The notes under the pieces: model-generated
Database searches by the model: none
The model's input: the letters and a program-made list of their open reading frames with translations, nothing else
Told to the model about the DNA's origin: nothing
Program-made: the position numbers and the translations under genes
In this document: piece by piece, positions 1 through 11,062 of the stretch
How positions within the stretch are numbered: position 1 is the first letter of the stretch
How the letters are laid out: each line of letters opens with the position of its first letter
Assembly: GCA_963457665.1 (NCBI GenBank)
Contig: OY735201.1
Coordinates: forward strand, 25,155,387 to 25,219,386
Length of the DNA: 64,000 nucleotides
Direction: 5' to 3'
Source of the DNA: Thysanoteuthis rhombus
Taxonomy: Eukaryota; Mollusca; Cephalopoda; Oegopsida; Thysanoteuthidae

Positions 1-59
1 CACACACACTCTGTCTCTCTGCCTCCTCTCTCTCTCGCTCCCTGGGCAAGTAAAGGAGT

Positions 60-345
60 CAAAATAGACGGCAAATATCCCAGTAACCCAGATTCACTGA
101 CTACACCGTCCATGATCTTCTAGAAAAACTGAATGTTGAACGCAAGAAACTTCGTCTGCATATGAACTTCACTAAAACTAAGGTCATGTACATCAAACAT
201 GTTGGGGACGTAGACACAATGATAAAAAATCGAAAATGCATATCTGAAAAAAGCAGACAACATCTACTAAAGACAACGAACCTCCGTGAAACACTGAGAA
301 GAAAAAAATCAGATGAAGAATCACTCTGTGGCACTTTAGACGTAT
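60..345 (+). mobile_element. RTE-like non-LTR retrotransposon relic, reverse transcriptase segment
   Basis: In the frame through position 162 the sequence reads DLLEKLNVERKKLRLHMNF, followed by TKTKVMYIKHVGD. This matches the segment just after the catalytic box of RTE-type reverse transcriptases (the 'E-L-N..S/E..K.G L..N..KTK.M' block). The open stretch ends at 347 and there is no start, no catalytic box and no endonuclease domain, so it is a truncated relic. The upstream part lies outside the window or is lost. Clade assignment is from the motif only. Confidence 0.6.
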
Positions 346-989
346 AGAAAGTCCCCCTCCAATTTGGCCGCTTGAAGGGTGGGAAAGCTTCCCTTCACTT
401 TTGCTTAAGTAGGATAGTCTCTCTTCATTGTTGACTCCTGCGAGGAGAAGTATCTCCCTTTAATCTTGACCTTTTGAAAAGTGGCTTTCCTTTCTTTTTA
501 CACCTCTTGAATAATTGTATATAAACATATAAAATAATAAAATATGTCTATGGAAAGAAATTAGGTCCACTTTAGCTTAATAGTTACAGTGTAAATATCC
601 CCCCCCAAAAAAAAACTCTTCGAAAAATATTTTTCTAAAACTTTTTTTTCTCAAAATCTCCCCCAAGAGTAGGCATGCAAAATTTGGTTTGGATGCACCA
701 TGTTTAGGTACTTTTTATAGCATTGCAGACAAACATATAAACTGACAGATGAGATAAACACGTAAAGACGGAAAACATAAATACGCATAAGTTTGCGTGT
801 CTGTGGATGTGTGTGTATGTGCGTTTGAAAGTGTTTGAAATTAAAATGGGGCAAATATACTTCCAGTTGAATATGCAATTTTACAAGCTTCGTAATAAAT
901 GTGTAGAGCTATGTACGAAGTACTCGTATCTTTGATGGATATAGCAAACAGATGAAAACAGATTGGTGACCACAGAACAGTAAATGCAG
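346..989. other. No gene seen; AT-rich unique-looking sequence
   Basis: There is a short C-run and A-run near 600-616 and a stretch near 560-600 that weakly resembles the 'tagcattatagctac' repeat seen at 12.4, 44.7 and 45.1 kb. Open frames here lack codon-like composition and match no family I know. Confidence 0.4.
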
Positions 990-1142
990 TAGGACAAGTC
1001 CAGACTAAAGATGGAGGGTTAAGATAAAAAGAAGACTTACCGGTTAGACGTCGCCGATTAACGCATCTTCGGTCGACATTAAAAGAGATGGAAAAGGCCT
1101 TTGTTAAACTTTGGACTTATTTGGTTGATGATGATGATGATA
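990..1142 (+). mobile_element. RTE-like retrotransposon, extreme 3' end with (GAT)n tail
   Basis: The frame through about 1051 reads RRRLTHLRSTLKEMEKAFV then KLWTYLVDDDD. The 'W-K-E-M-E-K-A-F-V-x-x-W-T' block is typical of the last residues of RTE-type polyproteins. The sequence ends in a short (GAT)n run at about 1122-1142, like the other RTE relics in this window. Only the C-terminal tail survives. Confidence 0.5.
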
Positions 1143-1669
1143 ATTTGGAACAACGACTAAATTATACATTATTCATAAACTTTTCATTTCCTATCATGCA
1201 TTTTGCATTAGTAGCGTAGAATTTGAAAATATATATTTGGAGTCCAAAGTTGTTATAGTGATCGCGTTTCGGCTGCATTATTCAGTTCTTCCTTGGATAT
1301 GTTAACAAGAAAATTATCCAGTGGAATAAACATGTTGTCAATTGCATGACCAGTGTCGGAGTTTGACCATGACTCTGCACTCTGGAGGAGATGTTCATTG
1401 AGATTTATCACTTGATATTTCCATGATTTGAGAGTTAACAAACACAGCCATGTGTTTTAAGGTCACACACACACATATGTATAGAGAGATTAGATACTAT
1501 CAAACCGGATGTAGTACGGACCTTTGCTGCTACCATTTGCAAGCAAGTGCACAGAAATCAAGCAAGCTGAGAGACGGTGGTCTTGGATTAGAAGCGTTTT
1601 TATGTAGATGTTTCGGTAGGTCGACGAATTTCATCACAATCAGAAGGAATACAAGTTGAAACAAGGGTC
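1143..1669. other. No gene seen
   Basis: AT-rich sequence with no recognisable motif. Two short open frames on opposite strands (1253-1441 and 1450-1659) show no family resemblance. Confidence 0.4.
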
Positions 1670-1990
1670 AGCTCCAAAATTCGAATAGTTCTTCTGTCGA
1701 CTATTTTCTATCTTTATGGAAAATGTCATAGAAATTATCTGAGAACTTTTGGTTATATTGTGTGAACTGATAAGAAATTATGACGATATTTTGTGGATTG
1801 AAATATGATAATGACGTAGGGCTCAACTCCAAAATTCAATCACTTCTCTCATAGTCTGTTGTCCATAGTAATTCATAGGAATTCATCAAGAGCCTTTGGA
1901 GATATCCAGTGGACTGACGAATAGACAGATAAACAGACTCAAGCAAAAATGCATTACTCATTCAAACTTTGTTGATAGAGGTAATAAACA
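1670..1990 (+). repeat. Dispersed repeat family ending 'actttgtt...aggtaa' (copy 1)
   Basis: The 3' part shares the order 'ggactgacgaatagacagat...caaactttgttgatagaggtaa' (split here) with 21,000-21,322 on the plus strand and, inverted, with 48,395-48,620. Shared features are a GACAGA-rich stretch followed by an ACTTTGTTA-A/G-AGGTAA end. No coding capacity is visible. The class is unknown. Confidence 0.5.
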
Positions 1991-2504
1991 AATGAAACGA
2001 AGGAGTCATCGGAAAATCAAGCAGTATTGAATTATACTGCCCGCCCAGTTCTTGTAGAATACAGTCAAGTATTAAAGAGAAACCTCTTTTAATCTGCTTA
2101 TTCAAACGAAGATGTCACAAAGTTTTTCAACGAAAGTTATCCTCATAATTAACTTCTGACGGGTCAGGTTCGTCAAAGCTTCGCAATCTTGTCCGTCAAA
2201 CCTTTGAGAACCCATTCCTTACTCAATCCATAACCATCCTTTCATGGTGCTTAACGAGGAGCCAGCTTTTACCGTGTTTTTTTCTTACTATACCTGGAGG
2301 GAGTACAATAGATGGTTTCATGACTTACACAAAGACGCCAGTGCTAAGGGAATAATGATTGTCTGCGGGAGTTTGAACTCAGCTCGTCGATTCCATTTCC
2401 CCAGATGTTTGTCACCGGCATCTCCTAAACACAAAAAAGTCACTCAGCATAAACAATCACCAATGTCTTTTGGTAGCATGCAGTGCTCGGGTTGATCAAT
2501 TAAG
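1991..2504. other. No supported gene
   Basis: An open frame at 2244-2495 (83 codons, starting MVLNEEPAFTVFF) is the only notable one. It has no recognised domain, and no splice or codon-use evidence could be judged. I do not call it as a gene. Confidence 0.35.
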
Positions 2505-2660
2505 ATATTGGAAAACCCTATTTTAGGGGAGATTTCCCATCCCTACAGCTCCATCGGTCCGGCCTGTACGCATGGTAGGTAGCAAGCCAGTCACAGTTGA
2601 ACAAGCTTTAAAACCAAAGAAACCTACGGTGGCGGTATTCTTTGACAGTTTCTAATAATT
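2505..2660 (+). repeat. 3' fragment of the ~450 bp dispersed element
   Basis: It contains the family's 3' landmarks in order: 'gctccatcggtccggcctgt' near 2550, a cagccag-like block, and the terminal 'gacagtttctaata' near 2645. The 5' half is absent. The same landmarks occur in fuller copies at 10.6, 24.3, 33.5 and 46.8 kb. Confidence 0.5.
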
Positions 2661-3204
2661 TTCCACGAGATTATGAAAACGCACCTCTCCTTGAAGTTGC
2701 CTTCAGTACAATCAGGGTCGCGCAGTAACGATTGGCGCTCTGTGTTGTCTCCTCACAATATTAAATAAAAAGGAATTAATCCGTAAATTAAATTTGGTTA
2801 TCTAATAACCAATATCATTGCTTAAGGCCCCAGCGTGGAAAACATAGTATTACAGAACAGATGCTATACGTTAGGCAGGGCTGGGAACTGATGGATGATT
2901 TAATATAATCTATAGTCAAATTAGCCTAGTTTGTTGAACAGAGATTTGTTGTGTCTCCCGTAGATTTTAGGTTGGATATTCAACAATTATCAAGGAAGAG
3001 GGAGTTTGAGGGCCATTTGTGGTTTCTTATAGCAGACCTTCAAACATATAATAACGTGATTATCTTTTCTAAGAATGATTTTCTTCCTTGTGAGATATAG
3101 ATGTTGTGTGTAATCCTAAGATGCAGAGCTTTCAACGTTTTTCAATGAATATCTTAAGTCTAGAAGATTTAGTATGTATCTAAACCTTTTCCAGAACAAA
3201 TTAA
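2661..3204. other. No gene seen
   Basis: AT-rich sequence without a recognisable repeat or coding signature. Confidence 0.35.
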
Positions 3205-3385
3205 AATAGTGAGGCAAGGCAAACATAAATACGGCAAGCAACTAAAAGAGATTGCAAGCAAATTGAAAAAAGCAGGCGAAAAAATCAAGCAAAAAAAAGT
3301 AAGAAAAAAAGGCAAGCAAATCAAAAAATACGCCGAGCAATTAATAAAAGAAAAAAAATCAAGCAAATTGAATCAATAAGCTTGA
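3205..3385 (+). repeat. Degenerate AAGCAAAT-type minisatellite
   Basis: The motif 'aagcaaat' or 'aagcaa' followed by an A-rich run recurs irregularly about every 15-25 bases (for example near 3255, 3289, 3313 and 3361). The plus strand is strongly A-rich throughout. It looks like an old, decayed tandem repeat. Confidence 0.5.
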
Positions 3386-4059
3386 ATAATCACATATACA
3401 ATAACTCCTAAGATTAGTTGAATTTTGTTAGGGGAGCCACAAAATGAATAAGTACCGGCCGACACCAAAAGCTTAATTCAGTAAATCTAAAAAAAATATT
3501 CAAATTTGTGACCTGAGTTAAAAGTGGAGATCAATTATCATTAGACCAAATATATCAATAGACAAATTTCACTTGAAAGAAAAATGGCAATTGCAATGGC
3601 TGTATCAGTAATTGTACATGCATAATTAGTCATGTTCATCAATTAGGTCAACTTTTTCAAAAATTTGTTTGATAGTATTTTTTGACTTTCTTCTCCCATG
3701 TTGTATAAACTTGCTTTATTTTTCATTTTTTTCGCTCTATTTGTAATGATCTTGCCATAAAGAATGTGACCCTTTAGAATAGATTTCGTGAATGGCATAA
3801 AGCGAAGAAACAATTCCAACAAATCATTCAAGCAAAATCTTTTGCCTTCTCCTGATATGCTATTAATGCTTTCGGAAGAATGCTGACTCAATTGGCAACG
3901 TATTTTATAGAAAAAAAACAAACTCTTTGTATTTTAATCAGAACTTTGATAAGAGACATGTGATTTTTCAAATATATATTCTACATACTTGCCAACAATT
4001 AGTTTTTCATAAATCATTTTTGATATCATTATTATTATCATCATCATTATTTTCATTAT
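3386..4059. other. No gene seen; AT-rich with an imperfect ATT/ATC run
   Basis: An imperfect trinucleotide run of ATT/ATC units lies at about 4025-4062. A 92-codon minus frame at 3643-3921 matches no family I know. Confidence 0.35.
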
Positions 4060-4290
4060 TTCCTTTTGCCTTATGAAGTCTAGTAGTATTCGTTGCACAC
4101 CGATTTCCAGTTTGAAAGTTAGGGCAGACAACGGCATCACGACTTGGTCAGCACTGGCGTTTTTCTTTCTATACAAAAGGGGCTACATAAGAGACAATAC
4201 ACAGATCTCAGGAAATACTTACATGGACTGTCCTTTACAAAGGATATGGGTGGTGCCTGTGATGACAATTTCTTGCTTGGACTTCCTGGT
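4060..4290 (-). mobile_element. Unclassified element fragment with ATG/ATA tail
   Basis: Read on the minus strand, this segment lies immediately beyond the 3' end of the RLE element that starts at 4291 and itself ends in an imperfect ATG/ATA trinucleotide run at 4025-4062. Minus frames give short cysteine-bearing peptides (such as SVYCLLCSPFCIERK) but no recognised domain. The arrangement resembles the other element-plus-microsatellite units here, but the family is unidentified. Confidence 0.25.
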
Positions 4291-5046
4291 ATGATTATTA
4301 TAATCATTATTTGCAATCTCACACCAGTTGCCTGGTGGTAACCGCTGGAGTTTGAGTGACAGCAAGTCTCCTCAAGTCTCCATCCCTCCTCTCCAAGTAC
4401 TCATAGGTTGCAGGAATACTGCGATTTACAGTTTCACACCAGTTGCCCGGCGGTTATCGCAGAAGGCTGTGACAATGTCTCCTCAGGTCTTCAACTAACG
4501 TTTCCTCTCTCTTTCGCCTATCATGTCAGTGATACAATTTGAGTTTCCGCTTTCATTTCCCTTCCTCTGTTGGGTCACTATTGACAGTTAGCGTTGCAGT
4601 CCTTATATTTCTAGCACTTTCCTCAGTATCCGCGCAGTTCCCAGTAGTGCTATGGTCTGTACAATCTCAATCCTTTCCCTTATCCTGATCTCCTCCAGTC
4701 TCTCACTCAGCGTTTTTGGGACAGTTCCTAGTGCGCCCACTATGACCGGTACTACCCTGGCTTTCATGTTCCACAATTCTCTTGCTAGGTCCTGGTATTT
4801 TTCCCTTTTTTCACCCTCCTTCCTTTTTACTCTATGGTCTGCAGGCACAGCAACGTCTACTATTTGGTAGGCCTTCCTTTTTTTTGTCTACTATTACTAA
4901 GTCCGGTCTTCTTGCCTGGATGTGGTGGTCACTTTAGATGTCAAAGTCCCAGAGTAGTTTGTGGTTGTCATTCTTCAAGACTGCCTCTGGCTTGTGCTGA
5001 TACCACTTTTCCACATGGTTGAATCCCATTTGTTTGCTTAGTTATT
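4291..5046 (-). mobile_element. RLE-type non-LTR retrotransposon, truncated copy F
   Basis: The minus strand at 4603-4848 encodes the C-terminal tail (KREKYQDLARELWNMKARVV, then PVIVGALGTVPKTL and TALLGTARILRKVLEI). It is nearly the same as the end of the best copy at 19,204. Upstream pieces up to 5046 match the same protein in shifted frames (for example 'CGKVVSAQARGSLEE' is an off-frame reading of the region encoding HKPEAVLEND). The 3' UTR at 4311-4600 carries both hairpin units. The 5' end abuts a long (TTA)n run and the 3' end a short ATT run. It is truncated and frameshifted, so not functional. Confidence 0.8.
4322..4452 (-). other. Two GCAA-loop hairpins in the 3' UTR of copy F
   Basis: On the minus strand the distal hairpin is CACCAG-GCAA-CTGGTG (4322-4337), a perfect 6 bp stem. 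The proximal one is CGCCGG-GCAA-CTGGTG (4437-4452), fully paired if two G-U pairs are allowed. Both lie in the two tandem UTR units described for copy C. They are probably part of the RNA signal recognised by the element's own reverse transcriptase (inference). Confidence 0.6.
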
Positions 5047-5062
5047 ATTGTTATTATCATTG

Positions 5063-5065
<3 letters not shown>

Positions 5066-5151
<86 letters not shown>
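5066..5151. repeat. (TTA)n microsatellite
   Basis: Nearly perfect TTA repeat, preceded by imperfect units from about 5041. It lies between two minus-strand RLE retrotransposon copies. The repeat reads (TAA)n on the elements' sense strand. Confidence 0.97.
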
Positions 5152-5415
5152 TTCATACCAGTTGCATGATGGTCATCGCTCGAGACTGAGTGACAGCAAG
5201 CCTCCCCCAGTTTCAACCCTCCTCTTCCCATTCTCAGAGTGCACAGCAGTGCTGCGGTTCAAAGTTCGTCAACAGTTGCCTGGTTGTTATCGCAAAAATT
5301 TGAGTCACAGTAAGTCTCCTCTCCTCCTTTCATATCTTCCTCCAGTACTGTTGCAGTTTTGTGGTTTGCACTGCTTTCACCATGCCTTTTTGGCTGTTAG
5401 GCCATTGCTAAGAAC
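5152..5415 (-). mobile_element. RLE retrotransposon 3' UTR fragment, copy G
   Basis: On the minus strand it carries the two tandem UTR units (near 5155-5200 and 5265-5310), then an extension with a 'cattgctaag'-type block shared with copies H and I. No coding part is left. The hairpins are recognisable, but each has one or more mismatches. Its 3' end joins the (TTA)n repeat directly. Confidence 0.6.
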
Positions 5416-5639
5416 ACACCTTAAATTAAATCCATTTTTTTATGTTTGTGTGACACATTATGTTTTCATTTGGATTACCCCCCTCTCATCAGTGAATCCA
5501 AGGAAATGTGATTTTACACTTAGAATAGATACAACATATTTCTTAATAAAATTCTATATATACAAAAAGCGATGTATACTAGGGGTAGTACATACATTTG
5601 TATTGATAAGAATTCTTCCATAATTGTTGTTATCATCAT
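5416..5639. other. No gene seen between two RLE copies
   Basis: AT-rich spacer with no recognised motif, ending in a short imperfect ATC/ATT stretch near 5626-5645. Confidence 0.35.
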
Positions 5640-7035
5640 CGTTGCAGTGAAATAGGGTTTCACACTAGTTGCTTGTTGGTTATCAATGTAGGCTGTGTGA
5701 CAGTAATTCTCCAAAGGTTTTCAGCCCTTTTCTTATATCGTACTCACCTATTACCATCTCTACCATGCCTCTTTTTCAGCTGCCAGGCCATTGTTACCAG
5801 TTGGGAGGCGTGCGTCTCATATCTCCGGTTTCTTCACCAATATCCCTTCAGTCCCCAGTAATACCGTGGTCTGTATTGTATCAATCCTTCCTATAATCTT
5901 GTTTCCAGTGTACGGGTTCAAGTGCATCTGCAATTACTAGTACCATCTTGAATTTCATGTTTCACACCTTCAGTTCCCTTGCCAAGTTCTGGTATTTTCC
6001 TTGAGATTCACTCTCTTTTCTATATACTCTGTGATCTGGAGGCACAGCCAGGTCCAGCTTTCCCACTTTGATGGGTTGGTCAGTTTAGATTTTTAAGTCC
6101 CAAAGTAATTCATGGCTTCCATTTTCTAGGCCTGTCTCCGATTTGTGCTGCCACCATTTTTCTGCATGGTTGAATCCCATTTATTTGCTCAGTTCCCAGT
6201 GCATCACTGTTTCTACCCAATCGTGTCTGTATCTATATTATTTCAGGGTGAGTTGACTACATTCGCTGTTGATGTGGTTTACGGTGTCATCCCCTTTTCT
6301 GCAGTGGCGATATCTACCGTCTGTTTGGAATCTGTCGATTTTCGCCTTGATATAGTCTGTCCCAAATCATTTGTTTTGGGCTGCCATGATTCGCAATATC
6401 GTTTCTTTCTCCAGGTTTCCTTTGCGCAGCCATGTCCATGATTTCTTGTCTGTGACATTCTGTATCTCTCTTTTGACTTCCCCGTCTATTTTTGCTTGTT
6501 CCATTTTTTTGCTGTTTGCTGCACTGCTCCTTTGCCACTTTTTTGTTGTTTTTTGCACTGCTTCAGGCGCTCTTTATAATGTCTTCACTTTTTGCTTGCA
6601 CTTACTTTTCTTGTCATGTTTTGGCCCTTCAGGCTCTGCACTTCTATGCTGATGAGCCCCCTGCCACCTTCTTTTCCCTTCACGTATAATCTATTCGTGT
6701 CATCTCTAAGATGTAAGGCCTGGTGCATTGTCATAAGCTTACTTGTTCACCAGTCCATTGATTATCCACCCAAGGAATAGTCCTGTATATCTTACTACCG
6801 ATACGGCCAATGTACTTATTGTTTTATAAGTTTCCTGCTATTTAGTTTGGTCTCTAATATTTTTCAGATCCTCCAAAGGTATTCTCTTCTTATTTTCTCT
6901 TTCATTTCCACCCTTTCCTAGTCTCAAATTCAAGAACTCCCCGGTATTTGTATCGGTACTGTGTGGCCACTGCTCTGACCTTTTTGTTGTCCAGTAATTC
7001 CTCCTGCTACTGCAAGCCTTCTTGTATACATTATA
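5640..7035 (-). mobile_element. RLE-type non-LTR retrotransposon, truncated copy H
   Basis: Minus-strand fragments follow the order of copy C. The 3' UTR lies at about 5645-5830 and the nuclease-tail region to about 6200. A zinc-knuckle-region relic follows. Then come KSWTWLRKGNLEKETILRIM (minus, 6367-6558) and further upstream protein. At 6838-7040 it reads TGEFLNLRLGKGGNE then KKRIPLEDLKNIRDQTK, so this copy reaches further 5' than copy C. There are many frameshifts and stops. Both ends meet ATT/ATC trinucleotide runs. Confidence 0.75.
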
Positions 7036-7066
7036 ATCATCATTATTATCATCATCATTTGATTTT
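7036..7066. repeat. Imperfect ATC/ATT microsatellite between copies H and I
   Basis: Short imperfect trinucleotide run that separates two minus-strand RLE copies. Confidence 0.7.
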
Positions 7067-8518
7067 AGCAACAGTTGACTGATAGGCATTGTTGAAAGCT
7101 GAGTGACAGCAAGTCTCCTCAGGTCTCAAACCTCTCTCGTCATCACGTATTGCAGTAGCGCTGTGGTTTGTACCGTCTCGACGATGCCTATTTCATCCTA
7201 CTTGTTCAGCCATTGCTGACGACTGGAGATTTTATATCACACAGTTTTAGTTCTCTTATCTCTGGTTGTTTCAAGTGTCTCTAGCAAAGTAACAAGTGCA
7301 TCTACTATTATTGGTAATTCCCTGAACTTCACGTCGAACACTTTTTTTGAATACTTCTGTCAAGTTCAGGTGTTTCCAATTTTTTTCACAGTCTTTCATA
7401 TCTACTCTGTGATCCACATTCAAAGTCACCTCTTGTATTTCCCTGGTCAATGACAACCAGAGCCGGTTCTCATGCATGGAATGGATTACTGGGTAGTCAC
7501 ATAAATTAACAGTATAATTTGTGCTGTCCACTTTCCAGGACGGTATCCGGTTTGTACTGGCACCATTCATATGCATGGTCGGATCCCGATCGTTTGCATA
7601 GTCCCAAGTGTCCCAGAGTTGCTCTTCTGCAGTGCCTGTACTTTTGGGGGATTATTTAATTCATTCACTAATTTTGTGGTTTACAAATCAGGCTGCATTT
7701 GATGTTTGTTCGGTTACTGTCGATCTTTATCGTGACATAACTTGTCATGATGCATTTGTTTTGGGTTGCATGGTGAGGGCATCCGTTTATCTCTGCAGAT
7801 TTCCTTTGCGTAGCCATATCCCAATCTCTCATTTGCCATATTTTGTTTCCATCTTATGAATTGCGTTGTTCTTTCAGCCCCCATTTTTTCTTCATTGTCT
7901 GTTTGGTGATACCCTCGCTCGCTACCGTTTAGTCGTTCGTTGCATTGCTTCGGGCTCTTTATATAATATCTTCACTGCTTGCTCCCAAAATTTTTTAATC
8001 GTATTTTGGCAATTTAGACACATTCTTCAATGCTGATGTCCTCAATCACTCTCTTTCTTCTTTGCATACATTGTATCTGTGTCAGGAGTGTAGTGCCTTG
8101 TGCATCACCATAAGCTTCCTGATTTGCCGCTCTATAAATTGGTATTCAGTCTTTGTCCACCCAAAGAATGGACCTGTATATTCTACTATCGATGCTTCCA
8201 ATTTGATTATTCCTTTCATCAAGTTCCTGTTGTTTAGCTTAGTCTCTATTAATTTTCTTATCTTGTTGAGTTTATCTTTTTTTTGATTTCCTCTTTCGTT
8301 TTTTCCTGTTTTATCTGGTCATATTCTATTAAAGGATTCTCAATTGTTCATATCGGTCCTACTGGATTAATGCTCTGATTTCATCGCTATTCGGCAATTC
8401 GATTCCACTATGAGCATCCCCCTGTGCATTGCCATCATCACGCATTCTTCTATTCTGAACTCAATCCCAATGGCATTGTTATATTCCTTTTACTTAGTTG
8501 AAGCTCATCTCGAGCTTT
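7067..8518 (-). mobile_element. RLE-type non-LTR retrotransposon, longest truncated copy I
   Basis: The minus strand starts with a degraded UTR unit (7070-7130) and continues with decayed nuclease-tail and zinc-knuckle region (about 7250-7650). The finger-upstream block comes next (7740-7860), then the region matching 'GWTKEELQSMDRR' (about 8100-8230). A further stretch reaches 8518. No long frame is open, so it is old. Its 5' end abuts an imperfect ATC/ATT run at 8519-8555. The 3' hairpins are not preserved. Confidence 0.65.
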
Positions 8519-8555
8519 TGCATTATCATCATTATCATCATTATTTTTGTTATTT
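8519..8555. repeat. Imperfect ATC/ATT microsatellite at the 5' edge of copy I
   Basis: Runs of 'atcatcattatcatc' type units, on the strand sense expected from the other copies. Confidence 0.75.
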
Positions 8556-8669
8556 GCTCGAAGTGCACCTTTGCAGGGCATTAGGTTTGAGGTCGAGTCA
8601 CTTCTTTTGCATCAAATTAATTCTGAAACTATTCCTAGAGAAAATAAATAAGCAAAACTTTTCAGTAAT

Positions 8670-8985
8670 TGTTATTTCCCTCAGGAATGGAAATTGCTTC
8701 GCGCCAAACTTGTCCGGAAGAAAGTTTCTTCCTGAGTCTTAAACTCATAAAAGAGGCAAAAGTTGCACATCAATTTTGACCACAAAAAGAAGAAACGTCC
8801 CTCGTCATTGCTGACACCTAAAAAAAGTGAAAAAAATGTTTCTACTCGAATTAGCCACTTGAAAAGGAATATTTCTCCATCAATTTTGATTCCTGGAATG
8901 GAAAGAAACTGTTTCCACCAATTTCAACCCTTAAATAGTGAAAAAGTTTCCCTCCCTTTTAGGAAATTAAAACGAAAAAAAAGTA
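8670..8985 (+). repeat. Irregular tandem-like repeat, GAAA...TTTC-rich
   Basis: Short blocks of the kind 'gaaactgtttcc', 'gaaagtttcttcc' and 'aaaaagtttccctccc' recur at irregular spacing with 'aattttgattcctgg'-like linkers. The segment 360-500 has a similar look. It may be a decayed minisatellite. No coding family is recognised. Confidence 0.3.
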
Positions 8986-9324
8986 TGAGCCAAATATGAG
9001 GTTAGGAAAGAAGAAAAAAACACTCTAAAGAGAATACAATGTTCACTCACGAAGTCACAACCTTTTCCCATGAAATTAAAACGTTGTATTTTAATACTAC
9101 TCTTGTTGGACACAAAATAAAGGTCTAGTTCAGAATTGAAGTTTTGTCAAACATGAAACCAACCGCCTAAAGTATATTATTATTGTTGAACTTTTTTTGA
9201 ATTTGTTTTATTCTTCACGTTAGAGCATTTGGAAGTTGAATGGGTAAAATAATATCTGCTTAAGATTGAAGTTTCCACTGTGTTATGATAAAATACATCG
9301 GCACACACATACAGACAGAAATCC
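8986..9324. other. No gene seen
   Basis: AT-rich spacer; nothing recognised. Confidence 0.35.
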
Positions 9325-9905
9325 TATTCTCCGGCAGTCCCATAAGTATTGTACCGGCACTCAGCAATGCTGTCTTCTGGATGGTCTCAATTTCTTTGGA
9401 TTTAGTTATTCTAACCTTTTTGCTAACTGCTTTGGAGCAGTTACCAGAGCTCCGACAGAAATGGGCACAACTGTCACTCTCGTTTCACAACTTCTTCAGT
9501 TCCCTAATGATTTTTAGATGTTTGTTCTGCTGTACACTTACTTTCAGTGTTTCTCTGTGGTTTGATAGAATAGCAGAATCCACAACCTGAATACTTTATT
9601 TTCTATGAATACAATGTTATTATCTGGTCTGTATTGACTGATCCATTTGCATCTCAAGGTTCTAGAAGGGTTTTGGTTCTTTAATCACCAAGACAGAGTC
9701 TGGTTTGTCTATAAACCTTTGGTTTGTATGGTTAAAACGTTGTCGTTTGCAGAGTTCCCAGTGGATCACTTTCCCCATCTAGTTATGTCTACTTTTGAAC
9801 TTCATGTGAACGAATTAGCCGTATTAACTCATATGATTTACAAACTTATCTCTATCTCCTCTTATTCATTATTTATTACTTTTTTACTGGCTCCGGTATT
9901 CAAAC
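9325..9905 (-). mobile_element. RLE retrotransposon, strongly decayed copy L
   Basis: The minus strand follows the C-terminal coding order of copy F. 'ggcagtcccataagtattgt' (9333-9352) matches the TALLGTA region, and the blocks to 9500 match the PVIVGAL region. The 9650-9780 stretch matches the region from DFDIQSDH back to HVEKCYQH. No 3' UTR unit and no adjoining microsatellite is evident, so this is an older insertion. Confidence 0.5.
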
Positions 9906-10608
<703 letters not shown>

Positions 10609-10611
10609 GCC

Positions 10612-11062
10612 TTTTTATTCGCTCAGTAGAAACCGTAATGTCACCAACGTCATTTGGCAGCATGACGCATGAGGATGATCTGTTAAAAAAAATGTGAAAA
10701 TAGCTGATCAAGTTACTGCTATAGGCTTTTGTTGGGCAGTAATCACTAAAATGTCTGAATTTTCAAAAATCATCCATGACACAAGCTAAAAGATGAATTT
10801 AAAAAAAAGATTATACGGCAAACTGACACCCTACTAAAAATAAACTATTTAGAGGGAGGAAAATAGAATTTAAAAAATTTGTTGACAAAATGAGAAGTGA
10901 ATTAAAAAATTTCAGCCCTGTAGCTCTATTGGTGCAGCCTGTACAACCCATCCGTCCATCCATCTATACACACATACATACATACATCCATACATAACTA
11001 GCCAACTAGACCTGAAATTGAAAAAAAATCTTTGTTGACAGTTTTTGGTTGACGGTATCTAA
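10612..11062 (+). repeat. ~450 bp dispersed element, copy 1
   Basis: It has the family order. A 5' 'agtagaaaccgt' near 10,626 and 'ggcagcatgac' near 10,655 come first, then 'gcagtaatcactaaaa' near 10,735 and 'ctaaaaataaac' near 10,834. Next is 'tagctctattggtgcagcct' at 10,921, then catacata repeats, and the 3' end 'ggttgacggtatctaata' near 11,046. The start is merged with the (TA)n repeat. No open frame is shared between copies, so it looks non-autonomous. Confidence 0.6.

Noticed and set aside
5048..5623. A 191-codon plus-strand frame beginning with a long poly-leucine run
   Set aside because: The start is the (TTA)n microsatellite and the rest runs antisense through an RLE 3' UTR and spacer.
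6145..6780. Several hydrophobic plus-strand frames that look like membrane proteins
   Set aside because: They are antisense readings of RLE copy H, where the real frame is on the minus strand.
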